A stretch of DNA of 64,000 nt from Variovorax boronicumulans (GCF_030812215.1 NZ_JAUSSG010000006.1:1-64000), one strand, 5' to 3'. Counted from the stretch's first letter, positions 9,501 to 21,937 are shown. Numbers and translations: made by a program. The notes: generated from the letters alone by a model not told the origin.

Positions 9501-9588
9501 CATAGGTCTGGATGGCCCATGCCTGGTGCGTTGCCAGGCCGGCAACGGCCATGGCGAGTGCGAGTCTGTTCATCCGCTTCGAAGTCAT
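6550..9588 (-). CDS. Subtilisin-like (S8) serine protease autotransporter
   Basis: A type Va autotransporter of 1012 residues. The start ATG at 9588 has an excellent GGAGGAAAG Shine-Dalgarno nine bases upstream. A signal peptide (residues 1-25, ending HQAWA) is followed by a peptidase S8 domain with the catalytic triad visible: Asp77 in GEVDSGYD, His112 in RHGTHVGGT and Ser324 in SGTSMAAPH. The oxyanion-hole Asn240 is in FSAGNGG. A passenger-associated repeat (TLTLSGQNSYTGSTAVNGG) follows near residue 500. The last ~270 residues form the beta-barrel, ending in an aromatic residue (VGMRVKW), as outer-membrane barrels do. Known role: secreted or surface-held protease that processes itself or surface proteins, or scavenges nutrients. 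It is a single-gene unit, as far as the spacing shows. Confidence 0.93.
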   Translation of the reverse strand: MTSKRMNRLALAMAVAGLATHQAWAIQTYAGDPGMIGAPASWRTAEFMRDWGLVAMGTEYAYAAGVSGAGIKIGEVDSGYDASHPEFPASRYHGVLVGAIPGAYDGAYNDRHGTHVGGTIAASRDGGAATANMHGVAFNADLFVANTAKTDGANFGRPLPGDSPVITVDNQHIADAYRAANAQGVRIISTSWGSPPAGEQYNTLAQLHTANGYYVANNTWIQGAFDAAKTGTLMVFSAGNGGWLNPSPRAAAPYFNPELEKNWLAVSALSNIGQTFNDDGSVNVPGTQRYNKCGVAKWTCITAPGYQINGTVLAGGYASLSGTSMAAPHASGALALIMERFSYMTNEQVLTVLKTTATQNATIVDAAGTGTMANPEAGQQVKVPDVVNGWGTPSLRRAMNGPGQFIGPFAVNTQGQNDTWSNDISDVAIRARRAEDAAEATAWETTKQTRGWTAGLPPGASDADRSEYATGVAREAARSTRVYAGSLEKLGAGTLTLSGQNSYTGSTAVNGGTLKAGAVNAFSGASAHSVGTGGTLDLAGFSQKLPSLANSGVVSLVGSAPGTTLTITGAYVGNNGTLRLGTALGDSSSASDRLVLDGAGASASGRTTVQVTNLGGLGALTSGNGIELVSALNGAKTTAQSTKDAFSLAGGHVDAGAYEYRLHAADASGAGENWYLRSTVPTTQIPTYRTEVPMLAALPEQLRQGNLAMLGSSRVRSGDDDARLGRNDAGDETGAPLRSAWGRVISTNIDISQQGTVSPRSEGRLTGLQAGTDLWADRNWRAGVYVGRLEGDARTRGFARGVFDLAVGSNDLRSDYLGLYGSFTSDAGFYADAVLQGGRHRYTTGPFDSSPSASGKGKSTLLSLEVGQSFALGSDWKIEPQLQLVHQRVNLDDVTFIGARVSQDTDSGWTVRAGVRVKGQIATGAGVLQPYARLNVYRTSSGTDVARFIGPAGWTDIGTRTGGTSTEVAGGATLAIGERTSLYAEVGKLFASGGNARVKSGINASVGMRVKW

Positions 9589-9910
9589 TTCGACTTTCCT
9601 CCGTGCAGTGTGTTGTTGGAATATTCCGCGTGCGACCCGCTTCCGAAACGCGTGCAAAAAACATTTGCAAGACGCGGACCAGTAGCGAAAAAGTCTGAAG
9701 AAAAATGCGGCATCGCGCGGCCACCGAAGCCGTGCGGAAATGCATCGCGGCGCAGTCTAGAAAACAAGTCGCGCGACAAGAACCCCGCGTAAATACCGTG
9801 GCGCTAATGCAGCTTTGTTGCATCTGCAGGCTTTCGTCGTACACATCCGCGAGGCTGCGGATAATGGCGAACCTTCGTCATCGCCGTTATCTGCGTAGCA
9901 GGATGCAACC
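9589..9910. other. Divergent intergenic region, autotransporter and lysE-like gene
   Basis: This 322-bp gap must carry both promoters. I see the GGAGGAAAG ribosome site for the protease gene at its left end and AGGATG just before the LysE start at its right end. A/T-rich stretches near 9655-9715 would suit a promoter, but no clear -35/-10 pair can be defended. No small gene is convincing. Confidence 0.55.
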
Positions 9911-10543
9911 ATGAACCTGTCCACCTATCTGTTGTTTCTTCCGGCCTGCTTTGCCATCAACATGGCCTTCGGCCCCAACAACCTGCTGTCGGTCACGAAC
10001 GGTGCGCGGCACGGCGTGTCGCCCGCGGTGATCGCTGCCAGCGGGCGCCTGTTGGCCTTCGCGCTCATGATTGCCGTCGCGGGGCTGGGCATGGGCGCGG
10101 TGCTGGTGGCGTCGGAGTTGGCCTTCGATGTCATCAAGTACATCGGCGCGGCGTACCTGGTGTGGATCGGCATTCGCCTGTTGCGCGCACCGGCGCCCAC
10201 GGCCGACGTCCAGGCGCGCGACGCCGCCGCACCGCCTTCGCTGCGCGCACTGGCGCGGCAGGAGTTCACCGTGGCGGCCGGCAACCCGAAGGCCATCCTG
10301 GTGTTCACCGCGTTCTTTCCGCAGTTCGTGGTGCCCGGCGCGTACGCCTCCAGCTACGTGCTGCTCGGCGCGACCTTCCTGGTGTTCGAGCTGGTCGCGA
10401 TCGCGCTCTACGCGCTGCTGGGTGCGCGCATGCGCCGGCTCGCGAACGGCAGCCGCGCGATGCGCTGGTTCAATAAGGTGAGCGGCAGCATGATGGTCGG
10501 CTTCGGGTTGATCCTCGCCTTCACGCGGCGGCCGGCTGCCTGA
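9911..10543 (+). CDS. LysE/RhtB-family amino-acid exporter
   Basis: A hydrophobic protein of 210 residues with the LysE N-terminal signature, MNLSTYLLFLPACFAINMAF followed by GPNNLLS. It has about six predicted membrane segments, and the family motif AAYLVWIGIRLLR falls in the usual place (about residues 78-90). Known members export basic amino acids, threonine, homoserine or other amino acids across the inner membrane. The exact substrate cannot be told. The start is preceded by AGGATG. The gene converges on recG with a 6-bp gap, and no regulator is adjacent. Confidence 0.88.
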   Translation: MNLSTYLLFLPACFAINMAFGPNNLLSVTNGARHGVSPAVIAASGRLLAFALMIAVAGLGMGAVLVASELAFDVIKYIGAAYLVWIGIRLLRAPAPTADVQARDAAAPPSLRALARQEFTVAAGNPKAILVFTAFFPQFVVPGAYASSYVLLGATFLVFELVAIALYALLGARMRRLANGSRAMRWFNKVSGSMMVGFGLILAFTRRPAA

Positions 10544-10549
10544 AGCTTC

Positions 10550-14989
<4,440 letters not shown>

Positions 14990-15000
14990 GCTCTGCCGGC

Positions 15001-15372
15001 CTATTTGGCGGCGCCCGGCGGCTTGATCGCAAGGGGCGTGCTGTAAGGCTCGATGCGCAGCAGCTCGTTCCTGAACACGACGATCTGACGCAGCGGCGCC
15101 TGCACCAGCGCGCCGCCCTCGCCGTGCTGCGAGGCGTATTGCCAGAGCGTGAGCTGGCCCTTGTCGGCCAACATCGCGGCCAGGCGCTGCACCGGCGGTG
15201 CCGTGCCGGCGCCCAACTGGGCCGCCTCGATGCCCACGACGACCTCGTCGCGCGGCGAGACCACCTTGAACAGCAGCACCGGCGCCGCCGCCTGGGCGCG
15301 CACCTGCCGCGCCACGATAAAGGCCGGCAAAAGCGCGAAGCTGACGAGGGCGCGGCGATGGAAGGAGTTCAT
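15001..15372 (-). CDS. Small predicted secreted protein, unknown function
   Basis: A protein of 123 residues starting MNSFHRRALVSFALLPAFIV, with an Arg-containing n-region, hydrophobic core and likely cleavage after VRAQA (about residue 27). The mature part is about 96 residues with no motif I recognise and no cysteines. It ends in a proline/alanine tail (IKPPGAAK). In-frame sequence upstream of the ATG at 15372 is not signal-like, which supports this start. It converges on tgt with an 11-bp gap and is divergent from the SDR gene. It may be an inner- or outer-membrane-associated periplasmic protein; no function can be assigned. Confidence 0.6.
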   Translation of the reverse strand: MNSFHRRALVSFALLPAFIVARQVRAQAAAPVLLFKVVSPRDEVVVGIEAAQLGAGTAPPVQRLAAMLADKGQLTLWQYASQHGEGGALVQAPLRQIVVFRNELLRIEPYSTPLAIKPPGAAK

Positions 15373-15515
15373 GTCGGCAAGCCTATCCACCCGGAGCCCG
15401 CCTGCCCACATGCCGGAAGCCATACGCCGGGTGGAAGCCCGCGTTTCCCCCATGGCGGCCGCATCCGGTACGCTCGTGGCCTGTTTCCATCTTCATCGCC
15501 GTCGTCTTCATTCCC

Positions 15516-16298
15516 ATGACCACAGCCACCCCAACCTCCCCCTACACCGCCCGCTATCCGTCGCTGGCCGGGCGCACCGTCTTCATCTCGGGCGGCGCCA
15601 GCGGCATCGGCGAATCGCTGGTGCGAGCCTTCCACGCACAGGGCGCGAAGGTCGGTTTCTGCGACCTCGACACGGCCGCCGGCACGGCGCTCGCCGCCGA
15701 ACTGCAAGGCGAGACGCCCGCGCTGTTCAGCGCCTGCGACGTGACCGATACGGCGGCCCTCGCCGCCACCATCGCCGGCGTGCGCGCCCGCTTCGGCCCC
15801 ATCGGCGTGCTGCTGAACAACGCGGCCAACGACCGGCGCCACGAGATGGCCGACGTGACCAGCGAGGACTTCGACCGCCTCGTGGCCGTCAACATCAAGC
15901 ACCAGTTCTTTGCCGCACAGGCCGTGGCCGACGACATGCGCGCGCTGGGCGGCGGCTCGATCATCAACTTCGGCTCGATCAGCTGGCTCATGAAGGGCCG
16001 CGGCTACCCGGTCTACCAGGCCTGCAAGGCAGGCGTGATCGGCCTCACGCGCTCGCTGGCGCGAGACCTCGGCAAGCAGAACATCCGCGTCAACACGATC
16101 ATGCCGGGCTGGGTGATGACCGAGCGGCAGATCAAGCTGTGGGTGAAGCCCGAATCCGCCGCGGAGATCGACGCGGCGCAGTGCCTGCCGGGGCGCGTGA
16201 TGTCGGAGGACATCGCGGCAATGGCGCTGTTCCTGGCGGCCGACGATTCGCGCATGTGCACCGCGCAGGACTATGTGGTGGATGCGGGCTGGACCTGA
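15516..16298 (+). CDS. SDR oxidoreductase, aldose 1-dehydrogenase-like
   Basis: A protein of 260 residues with all classical SDR marks: cofactor motif SGGASGIG (residues ~24-31), NNAAND, catalytic Ser in INFGSISW, and Tyr-x3-Lys in YQACK. The segments RRHEMADVTSEDF, INFGSISWLMKGRGYPVY and AAQCLPGRVMSEDIA closely resemble my memory of Caulobacter XylB (D-xylose 1-dehydrogenase) and other NAD(P)-dependent sugar dehydrogenases. The likely reaction is oxidation of an aldose to its lactone, although the sugar is not certain. No sugar transporter or lactonase is adjacent, so it seems to be a stand-alone gene. It ends at a strong bidirectional terminator. Confidence 0.82.
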   Translation: MTTATPTSPYTARYPSLAGRTVFISGGASGIGESLVRAFHAQGAKVGFCDLDTAAGTALAAELQGETPALFSACDVTDTAALAATIAGVRARFGPIGVLLNNAANDRRHEMADVTSEDFDRLVAVNIKHQFFAAQAVADDMRALGGGSIINFGSISWLMKGRGYPVYQACKAGVIGLTRSLARDLGKQNIRVNTIMPGWVMTERQIKLWVKPESAAEIDAAQCLPGRVMSEDIAAMALFLAADDSRMCTAQDYVVDAGWT

Positions 16299-16357
16299 AG
16301 CCTTCGCCTCCCTTTCTCCTCTTCTTCGAGGCAGGAAACAAGAAAGAGGCAGGAAGC

Positions 16358-16386
16358 AAAAAAGCCCGGCATGGCCGGGCTTTTTC
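16358..16386. terminator. Bidirectional rho-independent terminator
   Basis: The stem is AGCCCGGC/GCCGGGCT with a 3-base ATG loop. A run of A before it and T after it make it work on both strands. It lies between the convergent SDR and DUF3597 genes. Confidence 0.88.
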
Positions 16387-16409
16387 GTTGGCGTGGTCCG
16401 GGGACCGGA

Positions 16410-16787
16410 TCAGTCGCGCAGTTCGGCTGGCAGCGTGCCGCCGTTGGCTGCGATGCGGGTCATCACCTGCTTGTGCAGGCCGATGTTCCATTCGGCCGAA
16501 CCCGGCTCGCCGTTGCTGTAGAGAATTTCGTTGGCCAGTTCCTTGCGCGCGGCGAGGCTGCTGTCCAGACCCAGCAACTTGAGCAGGTCGACGATCGAGG
16601 TGCGCCAGTTCAGGCCGGCGGCACCTGGCATCGCGTCCAGGATGGCTGGCACATCGCCCAGCGGGATCGAGGGCGGCGGTGCCGCAACGGCCGGTGCGCC
16701 CGGTGCAGCCGCCGGCGGTGCGGCGACGACTTCAGCGGCGTTGGCCGACGGAAAAATCTTGGAAAAAATCTTGCCGAAAAAGCTCAT
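16410..16787 (-). CDS. DUF3597 domain-containing protein
   Basis: A protein of 125 residues. The N-terminus MSFFGKIFSKIF is amphipathic, followed by an Ala/Pro-rich linker (residues ~20-42). The DUF3597 domain then reads LNWRTSIVDLLKLLGLDSSL (about 59-78), ARKELANEILYS and NIGLHKQVMTRIAANGGTLP. The family is a small LysM-associated or stand-alone domain common in beta- and alphaproteobacteria, with no established function that I know. The gene stands alone between a terminator and a 185-bp gap, so it probably has its own promoter in that gap. Confidence 0.85.
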   Translation of the reverse strand: MSFFGKIFSKIFPSANAAEVVAAPPAAAPGAPAVAAPPPSIPLGDVPAILDAMPGAAGLNWRTSIVDLLKLLGLDSSLAARKELANEILYSNGEPGSAEWNIGLHKQVMTRIAANGGTLPAELRD

Positions 16788-16972
16788 GGAAGGAGGTCCT
16801 CGTCGTGTGTGGTGGAGGCCGGGCGACGCATGAAAGTGAACGCCGGCTGCGTGCGAAATGCAGCGCAGGCCAAGGTTCTAACACTTTGCGGCGACAGCTT
16901 CGCCAAAGATGGTCACGCAGCGTGCGGAATACACGCTTGCGGTAGAGAAAGATGCAGCGCCTCCGCGCGCCC

Positions 16973-18037
16973 TCAGGCCGGCGCGGTGGCGCCACCGGCC
17001 CCCGCATGCGCAGAGGTCCCGCAGGCGTGGCAGAACTTCGAAAACGCGCTCTTGCGCGCCTCGCACACGCCGCAGTGATCGAAGAGGCCGATGCCGCAGT
17101 GCGGGCAGAAGTCGATCTCGCCGTTCTTCAGGTCCACTGGCCGCTCGCAGCCGGGGCACACACCCTTGCCGAGCCGCGCGAGGGCGACGTCGTAGCTCAG
17201 CTCCTCGCGGCGCACCTGGTCGGGCTGCTGCTCCGCGAGCTTCTGGCGCGCAAGGTAGGCGTTGAGCGCAACGATGGCGTAGCGCCCCACGAGCACGGTG
17301 AGCACGATGCCCACCACGTAGCGCACATAGCCGCCGTAGCTCGGCAGATAGGGCACCAACTCCACGAAGAACGCGAACAGCGCGAAGAAGATGAAGCCCC
17401 AGACGAAGGGCCAGTAGGTGCTCTTGCGCTTCTTCGCGAACAGCCAGCCCGCCACGACCAGCAGCGGCAGCGTGAGCGCCAGGCGATAGGCGAACACGCG
17501 CAGCTCGATGCGACGGTACTCGGCATCGAGCTTCACCTGCGCATCGCGCTCCAGTTCCGCGAGCGTCGTGCGGGCGCGCTGCTCGGTCTGGCGCGCGTCG
17601 AGCATGATTTTTTGCTGCGCGTTGACCTGGCGCTGGACGACGTCTTCCTTCTGTTTGAACGCATCCAGCGCCTTGGTGCGCGCGATGAGTTCGGTGTCCT
17701 GGTCGGGCTGCGCGGTGGCGCGGCGGGTGGCGATCCAGTTGCCGAAGGTCTCGCGCGCATTGGCGCTGGCCTGCTGTGCGGCGTTGAGCTGCAGGCGGAT
17801 CTGGTCGAGGTCGCGCGCCGCCTGCAGCTCGATGGCCTCCGAGGCCTTGATGGTTTCGCGCAGCGGCTCGGCCGCGCGCAGGTCGATGAAGTCGTCGATG
17901 CCGCGCACGCGCTCGACCTGCGGCAGGTCGCCGACAACCGTGCTGCCCAGGCCGATCAGGAAGCTCGCGAACACCAGTGCCACGAGCCAGAGGCCGCGGC
18001 GGAACCATTTTTCGGACAGGCGCAATGACTTGCTCAT
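16973..18037 (-). CDS. Membrane protein with C-terminal double zinc ribbon
   Basis: A protein of 354 residues. A membrane anchor (about residues 14-36) is followed by a long, mostly helical and charged region (40-175, likely coiled coil, outside the inner membrane or periplasmic). A membrane cluster follows (about 182-258) and then a cytoplasmic-type C-terminus with zinc-ribbon cysteine pairs: CPGCERPV, FCPHCGIGLFDHCGVC and KFCHACG. The last residues are Gly/Ala-rich. The domain mix suggests a membrane sensor, scaffold or envelope-maintenance protein, but no function is established. It is the last gene of a minus-strand cluster, 33 bp after the DUF2145 gene, so it is probably co-transcribed. 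Confidence 0.72.
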   Translation of the reverse strand: MSKSLRLSEKWFRRGLWLVALVFASFLIGLGSTVVGDLPQVERVRGIDDFIDLRAAEPLRETIKASEAIELQAARDLDQIRLQLNAAQQASANARETFGNWIATRRATAQPDQDTELIARTKALDAFKQKEDVVQRQVNAQQKIMLDARQTEQRARTTLAELERDAQVKLDAEYRRIELRVFAYRLALTLPLLVVAGWLFAKKRKSTYWPFVWGFIFFALFAFFVELVPYLPSYGGYVRYVVGIVLTVLVGRYAIVALNAYLARQKLAEQQPDQVRREELSYDVALARLGKGVCPGCERPVDLKNGEIDFCPHCGIGLFDHCGVCEARKSAFSKFCHACGTSAHAGAGGATAPA

Positions 18038-18070
18038 TTCGTTTCCTCTTCCAGGAGTTTTCTTTTCTTC

Positions 18071-18856
18071 TTACTGCAGCTTGAACGCCACCGGCGCCCC
18101 ACCCAGCCCCGCGCGCGGCATCCAGGTGAAGACCGAGTCGACCGTCACCGTCTCGATGCGGTCCGAAAACCGTTTCTCGTTCGGGTGATCGTCGAAGGCG
18201 ATGTTGGCCGAGCCGACACGGCCGCCCAGGCGGGTGAGCGGGCCGAGCTTGAGCGTGGTCGGCTCGTAGCCCTTGAACTGCATCCACGCCTGCGCGTGCG
18301 CGCGGGTGTTGATGGTGGCGGGCTCCATGGCCGCGGCCAGCGTCTCGATGGCCCACTGGTTCGACTGCTGGTACTTCTGTCCCCAGGCGTAGCTCACGAT
18401 GCTGTAGGGCGCCACGTTCAGCCGCACGATGCGCGAGGGCGACTCGTTGAGCGCCGCCAGCAACTGCGCCTGCACCTGCGGCGTGGGAATGACCCAGGCC
18501 GCCTCGTAGCGCCAGAGGTCATCGAGGAAGAACTCGCCGAGCCCCTGGCGGTAGACCGCGGCCACGGCGGTGCCGCATTGGTTGAGCTTGTGCACCACGC
18601 GCCATGGGCCTTCGTCGGTCTTGTAGGCGATGCCCAGGTGCGAGTAGCGCAAGCCGTATTTGCCCAGGTCCTGCCCCGCACGCGCCAGCAGCACGACACG
18701 GGCGCCGCTCGCATCGAGTTGCTGCGACGTGCGCTCGGCCAGCTGCATGCCTTTGACGATGAGTTCCGGGCTCGGCCTGGCCTGCTCGCAGGAGCGGCCG
18801 GCCTGCGCCTGCAGCGCCGCGAACGCGAGCAGGCACACCGCAAGCGCGCGCTTCAT
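18071..18856 (-). CDS. DUF2145 family periplasmic protein
   Basis: A protein of 261 residues with a clear signal peptide, MKRALAVCLLAFAALQAQAG. The body matches my memory of the DUF2145 family: a YSHLGIAYK segment near residue 90, WRVVHKLNQCGT, and a later SNQWAIETLAAAM. This pattern (conserved His, then Asn/Cys, then a later polar motif) recalls NlpC/P60-like cysteine-peptidase folds, but that is inference. The start ATG overlaps the upstream gene's stop as ATGA, so the two are translationally coupled. The biological role is unknown. Confidence 0.75.
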   Translation of the reverse strand: MKRALAVCLLAFAALQAQAGRSCEQARPSPELIVKGMQLAERTSQQLDASGARVVLLARAGQDLGKYGLRYSHLGIAYKTDEGPWRVVHKLNQCGTAVAAVYRQGLGEFFLDDLWRYEAAWVIPTPQVQAQLLAALNESPSRIVRLNVAPYSIVSYAWGQKYQQSNQWAIETLAAAMEPATINTRAHAQAWMQFKGYEPTTLKLGPLTRLGGRVGSANIAFDDHPNEKRFSDRIETVTVDSVFTWMPRAGLGGAPVAFKLQ

Positions 18857-19311
18857 GACAGCCTCTCGTTGTGCAACAGCGCGCGGCCGATGGCGTTCGG
18901 CACGAAGGCCAGCACCTCGCCGGCAGCCGAGAGCACGATGCCGCTGCCGATCACGCTGACCACCACGGCCGTGCCGACCGACGCGGCCGCACCGTTGGCC
19001 GCGCGCCCCATCACCTTGACGCTGGCGCGTGCGCCGTCGGACGCGCGTTCCAGCACATAGACGGTGCCGTCAGCCGATGCCTCGACGGCCACCACGGCGA
19101 GCGTCGAGCCGCCCACCGACAGCGCCGCAGGCACCGCGACCACGGCGGTGGCGGAAGCACCGACGACAGATGCCGCGCCGATCACCGAGGCAACCGGCAT
19201 CAGCGAGAGCGCGACCGAAGCATCGCTCTGCGCCTGTGCATGGAGAGGAACCGCGACACCCGCGAACGCGGTGCAGACGGCGAGAGCAAGCGTGGCAATC
19301 GACTTTTTCAT
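18853..19311 (-). CDS. Predicted secreted Ala/Val-rich protein, unknown function
   Basis: A protein of 152 residues with signal peptide MKKSIATLALAVCTAFAGVA and cleavage near LHAQAQS. The remainder is unusually rich in Ala, Val, Gly and Ser, with two long apolar stretches (about 32-72 and 110-137) interrupted by a charged middle (YVLERASDGARASVKVMG). The apolar stretches might pair in the membrane or form a beta-rich domain. ATG 19311 is chosen because it puts the signal peptide at the N-terminus; an in-frame ATG at 19356 would precede it with 15 polar residues. It overlaps the DUF2145 gene by ATGA and lies 41 bp after the YiaA-like gene. Confidence 0.65.
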   Translation of the reverse strand: MKKSIATLALAVCTAFAGVAVPLHAQAQSDASVALSLMPVASVIGAASVVGASATAVVAVPAALSVGGSTLAVVAVEASADGTVYVLERASDGARASVKVMGRAANGAAASVGTAVVVSVIGSGIVLSAAGEVLAFVPNAIGRALLHNERLS

Positions 19312-19352
19312 GACGTTCTTTCGTTGGTTGACGGTGGCTGAAGAATCGGCAC

Positions 19353-19850
19353 TCATTCGGCCGAGGCGGAAGCGGCGGCTTCCTGGCGGGCGGCGCGGCG
19401 GCCTTGCAGGCGGGCGTCGATCAGGTCGGCTTCATGGCGGTCGCGCAGCGTCTTGGCCAGCGTGAAGGCCGAGCTGATGAGAAACAGCCAGCTCACACCC
19501 AGGAAGGCCTTGTAGGCATCGTTGATCTCCATGCGGACGAGGCCCCAGCCGGTCAGGCCCATCGCGGTGAAGAAGCTGCCCCAGACCACGAGGCGCCACA
19601 TCGGCACGTCGCGGCTGGCGGCGCCTTCGGCCTGCTGGCTGTCGCGGATGAACTTCGCCAGCATGAAGGCGGTGCTCAGGCAGAACACGTAGCCCATCAC
19701 CATGAACGCCCGGTCCAGCGCCTCGCCCGGCAGCCAGCTCAAGCCGGTGGCGCAGAGGAAGACGGCGACTGCGAACGACGCCCAGACCTGGAACTGCCAG
19801 GCCCGCGTGTCGCGCTGGATCGAAACGGTGGTGGATGAGAAGGGTTGCAT
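19353..19850 (-). CDS. YiaA/YiaB-family inner-membrane protein
   Basis: A protein of 165 residues with two copies of a two-helix hairpin (YiaAB domain): FQVWASFAVAVFLCATGLSW with MVMGYVFCLSTAFMLAKFIR, then LVVWGSFFTAMGLTGWGLV with LGVSWLFLISSAFTLAKTLR. The repeated S(T)AFxLAK(F/T)xRD endings show the internal duplication. The C-terminus is charged, then Ala/Ser-rich. ATG 19850 is preceded by GCGAGG. It is first of the run yiaA-like, Ala-rich protein, DUF2145, zinc-ribbon protein, all on the minus strand with small gaps or overlaps. The family has no firmly established function; it is an inner-membrane protein. Confidence 0.8.
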   Translation of the reverse strand: MQPFSSTTVSIQRDTRAWQFQVWASFAVAVFLCATGLSWLPGEALDRAFMVMGYVFCLSTAFMLAKFIRDSQQAEGAASRDVPMWRLVVWGSFFTAMGLTGWGLVRMEINDAYKAFLGVSWLFLISSAFTLAKTLRDRHEADLIDARLQGRRAARQEAAASASAE

Positions 19851-19967
19851 GAGTGCCTCGCGGCGTTGTGAAGGTGGGCGAATGATGGTTCGCCACCGCA
19901 CCGCGGGACTCGAATGCTTCGACCAGTTGCGGTTTTCGCCGCTACTGGTATCTCGTCAGGATACTTT

Positions 19968-21923
19968 TCAGGCCGTGAGCAATCCGCTCACGCGCTTCTG
20001 CAGCGCCTCGGGCTGCACCTCGACCGGCGGCACCGGCAGGCCGACGTTGAGGCCCACGCGGCTGTAGAAACCGCGGCGGAAGGGCTTGGCCATGGCCACC
20101 TGCTCGCCGCCGCGCAGCTCGATGCGGCTGAAGTACGAGCCCCAGAGATTGGTCAGCGCCATCGGGATCACCGGCGGTTCGATGCCCTCGGCGCGCGCAC
20201 TCTCGACGATCTTCATCACCCCGCCCTTGAAGGGCTGCAGGTTGCCGTCGCGCGTGATCGCGCCCTCGGGGAAGATCGCGAGCAGGTCGCCCTCGCGCAG
20301 CACGGCCAGCGCCTTGGCGAAGGCCGCTTCGTAGGCCGCCGGATCTTCCTTCTGCGGCGCGATCGGGATCGCCTTGGCCAGCTTGAAGAGCCAGCCCAGC
20401 ACCGGCACCTTGAAGATGCGGTGGTCCATGATGAAGCGGATCGGCCGCGGGCTCGCCGCCATCAGCAGCACCGCGTCGATGAAGCTCACGTGGTTGCACA
20501 CCAGCACGGCCGCGCCCTCGGTGGGGATGTGCTCGTCGCCCTTGATGTCGAAGCGGTAGACAAAGCGCGACAGCACCCAGGCCACGAAGCGCAGCAGGTA
20601 CTCGGGCACCAGCATGAAGATGTAGAACGCCACCACCGCGTTGGCGATGCCGGTGAACAGGAAGATCTGCGGAATCGTGAAGCCCGCGCCCAGCAGCGCG
20701 CCCGCGATGACCGAGCTGCCGATCATGAAGAGCGCGTTGAGGATGTTGTTCGCCGCGATGATCCGCGCCCGGTGCGTGGGCTGGCTGCGCAGCTGGATGA
20801 GCGCATACATCGGCACGCTGTAGAGCCCCGCGAAGAGCGAGAGCAGCGCCAGGTCGGCCATCACGCGCCAGTGCGCCGCCTGGTGCACGAAGGCGCCCAG
20901 GCCCATCTCGGCCACCTTCGGCAGCGCGCGCGAGGCGAAGTACAGATCGATCGCGAACACGCTCATGCCGATGGCGCCCAGCGGCACGAGGCCGATTTCC
21001 ACCTGCCGGCGGCTCAGCGTTTCGCACAAAAGCGAGCCGACGCCGATGCCCACCGAAAACACCACCAGGAGCAGCGAGGCCACCTGCTCGTCGCCGTGCA
21101 GCACTTCCTTGGCAAAGCTCGGGAACTGGCTCAGGAACACCGCGCCGAAGAACCACATCCACGAAATACCCAGCAGCGAGCGGAACACCACCACGTTGCC
21201 GTGCGCGAGCTTCAGGTTGCGCCAGGTTTCGCTGAAGGGGTTCCAGTTGATGACCAGCCCCGGGTCGGTGGCCGGCGCCTGCGGAATGGCCTGCGCCACG
21301 CCCCGGCCGACCAGCGCGAGCAGCACGCAGGCCACGGCCACGCTCGTGTGGCCGATCTGCGGCACCGCCACCAGCAGGCCGCCCGCCACCTGGCCCAGCA
21401 GGATGGCGACGAAGGTGCCCATCTCGACCATGCCGTTGCCGCCGGTGAGCTCGCGCGAATCGAGCACCTGCGGCAGGTAGGCGAACTTGACCGGCCCGAA
21501 CAGCGTGGAGTGCAGCCCCATGAGGAACACGCAGCCCAGCAGCACCACCGCGTTGGCGGTGACGAAGCCCCAGGCCGCGATCAGCATGATCGCGATCTCC
21601 AGGTTCTTGACGAAGCGGATCATCTTCGTCTTGTCGAACTTGTCGGTGAGCTGGCCGGCCGTGGCCGAGAACAGCAAGAAGGGCAGGATGAACAGCGCCC
21701 CGATCGCCAGGCCCGCCATGGCCGGCGGCATCCAGCTCAGCTGCAGCTGGTAGGTCACCATGACGGTGAAGGCGAACTTGAAGAGGTTGTCGTTCGCCGC
21801 GCCCGCAAACTGCGTCCAGAAGAAAGGCGCGAAGCGCCGCTGCTTGAGCAAGGCGAACTGGTTGGCGTGGGCGTTCGCTTCGTGAGGCGCCACGGGGGTG
21901 GCGGCAGCGGCGGGGGTTGTCAT
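19968..21923 (-). CDS. LplT-type MFS transporter fused to PlsC-type acyltransferase
   Basis: A protein of 651 residues. Residues ~25-425 form an MFS lysophospholipid-transporter-like domain (FWTQFAGAANDNLFKFAF, then LTDKFDKTKMIRFVKNLEI). From ~454 on comes a 1-acyl-glycerol-3-phosphate acyltransferase domain with the HX4D motif in NHVSFID (His478, Asp483) and FPEGAIT (551-557). The E. coli pair LplT and Aas flips lysophospholipids inward and re-acylates them. Longer fusions also carry an acyl-ACP synthetase, which is missing here. The ATG at 21923 has a good GAGGAGAA site, and the long upstream in-frame extension lies over the ceramidase gene and is not real. It is 14 bp after the ceramidase homologue, so the two form an operon and likely act on the same lipid. 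Confidence 0.9.
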   Translation of the reverse strand: MTTPAAAATPVAPHEANAHANQFALLKQRRFAPFFWTQFAGAANDNLFKFAFTVMVTYQLQLSWMPPAMAGLAIGALFILPFLLFSATAGQLTDKFDKTKMIRFVKNLEIAIMLIAAWGFVTANAVVLLGCVFLMGLHSTLFGPVKFAYLPQVLDSRELTGGNGMVEMGTFVAILLGQVAGGLLVAVPQIGHTSVAVACVLLALVGRGVAQAIPQAPATDPGLVINWNPFSETWRNLKLAHGNVVVFRSLLGISWMWFFGAVFLSQFPSFAKEVLHGDEQVASLLLVVFSVGIGVGSLLCETLSRRQVEIGLVPLGAIGMSVFAIDLYFASRALPKVAEMGLGAFVHQAAHWRVMADLALLSLFAGLYSVPMYALIQLRSQPTHRARIIAANNILNALFMIGSSVIAGALLGAGFTIPQIFLFTGIANAVVAFYIFMLVPEYLLRFVAWVLSRFVYRFDIKGDEHIPTEGAAVLVCNHVSFIDAVLLMAASPRPIRFIMDHRIFKVPVLGWLFKLAKAIPIAPQKEDPAAYEAAFAKALAVLREGDLLAIFPEGAITRDGNLQPFKGGVMKIVESARAEGIEPPVIPMALTNLWGSYFSRIELRGGEQVAMAKPFRRGFYSRVGLNVGLPVPPVEVQPEALQKRVSGLLTA

Positions 21924-21937
21924 TCGAAGAATTCTCC

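Noticed and set aside
6931..9792. 953-codon open frame on the plus strand
   Set aside because: It is antisense to the subtilisin autotransporter, which has a signal peptide, catalytic triad and ribosome site; the frame is compositional.
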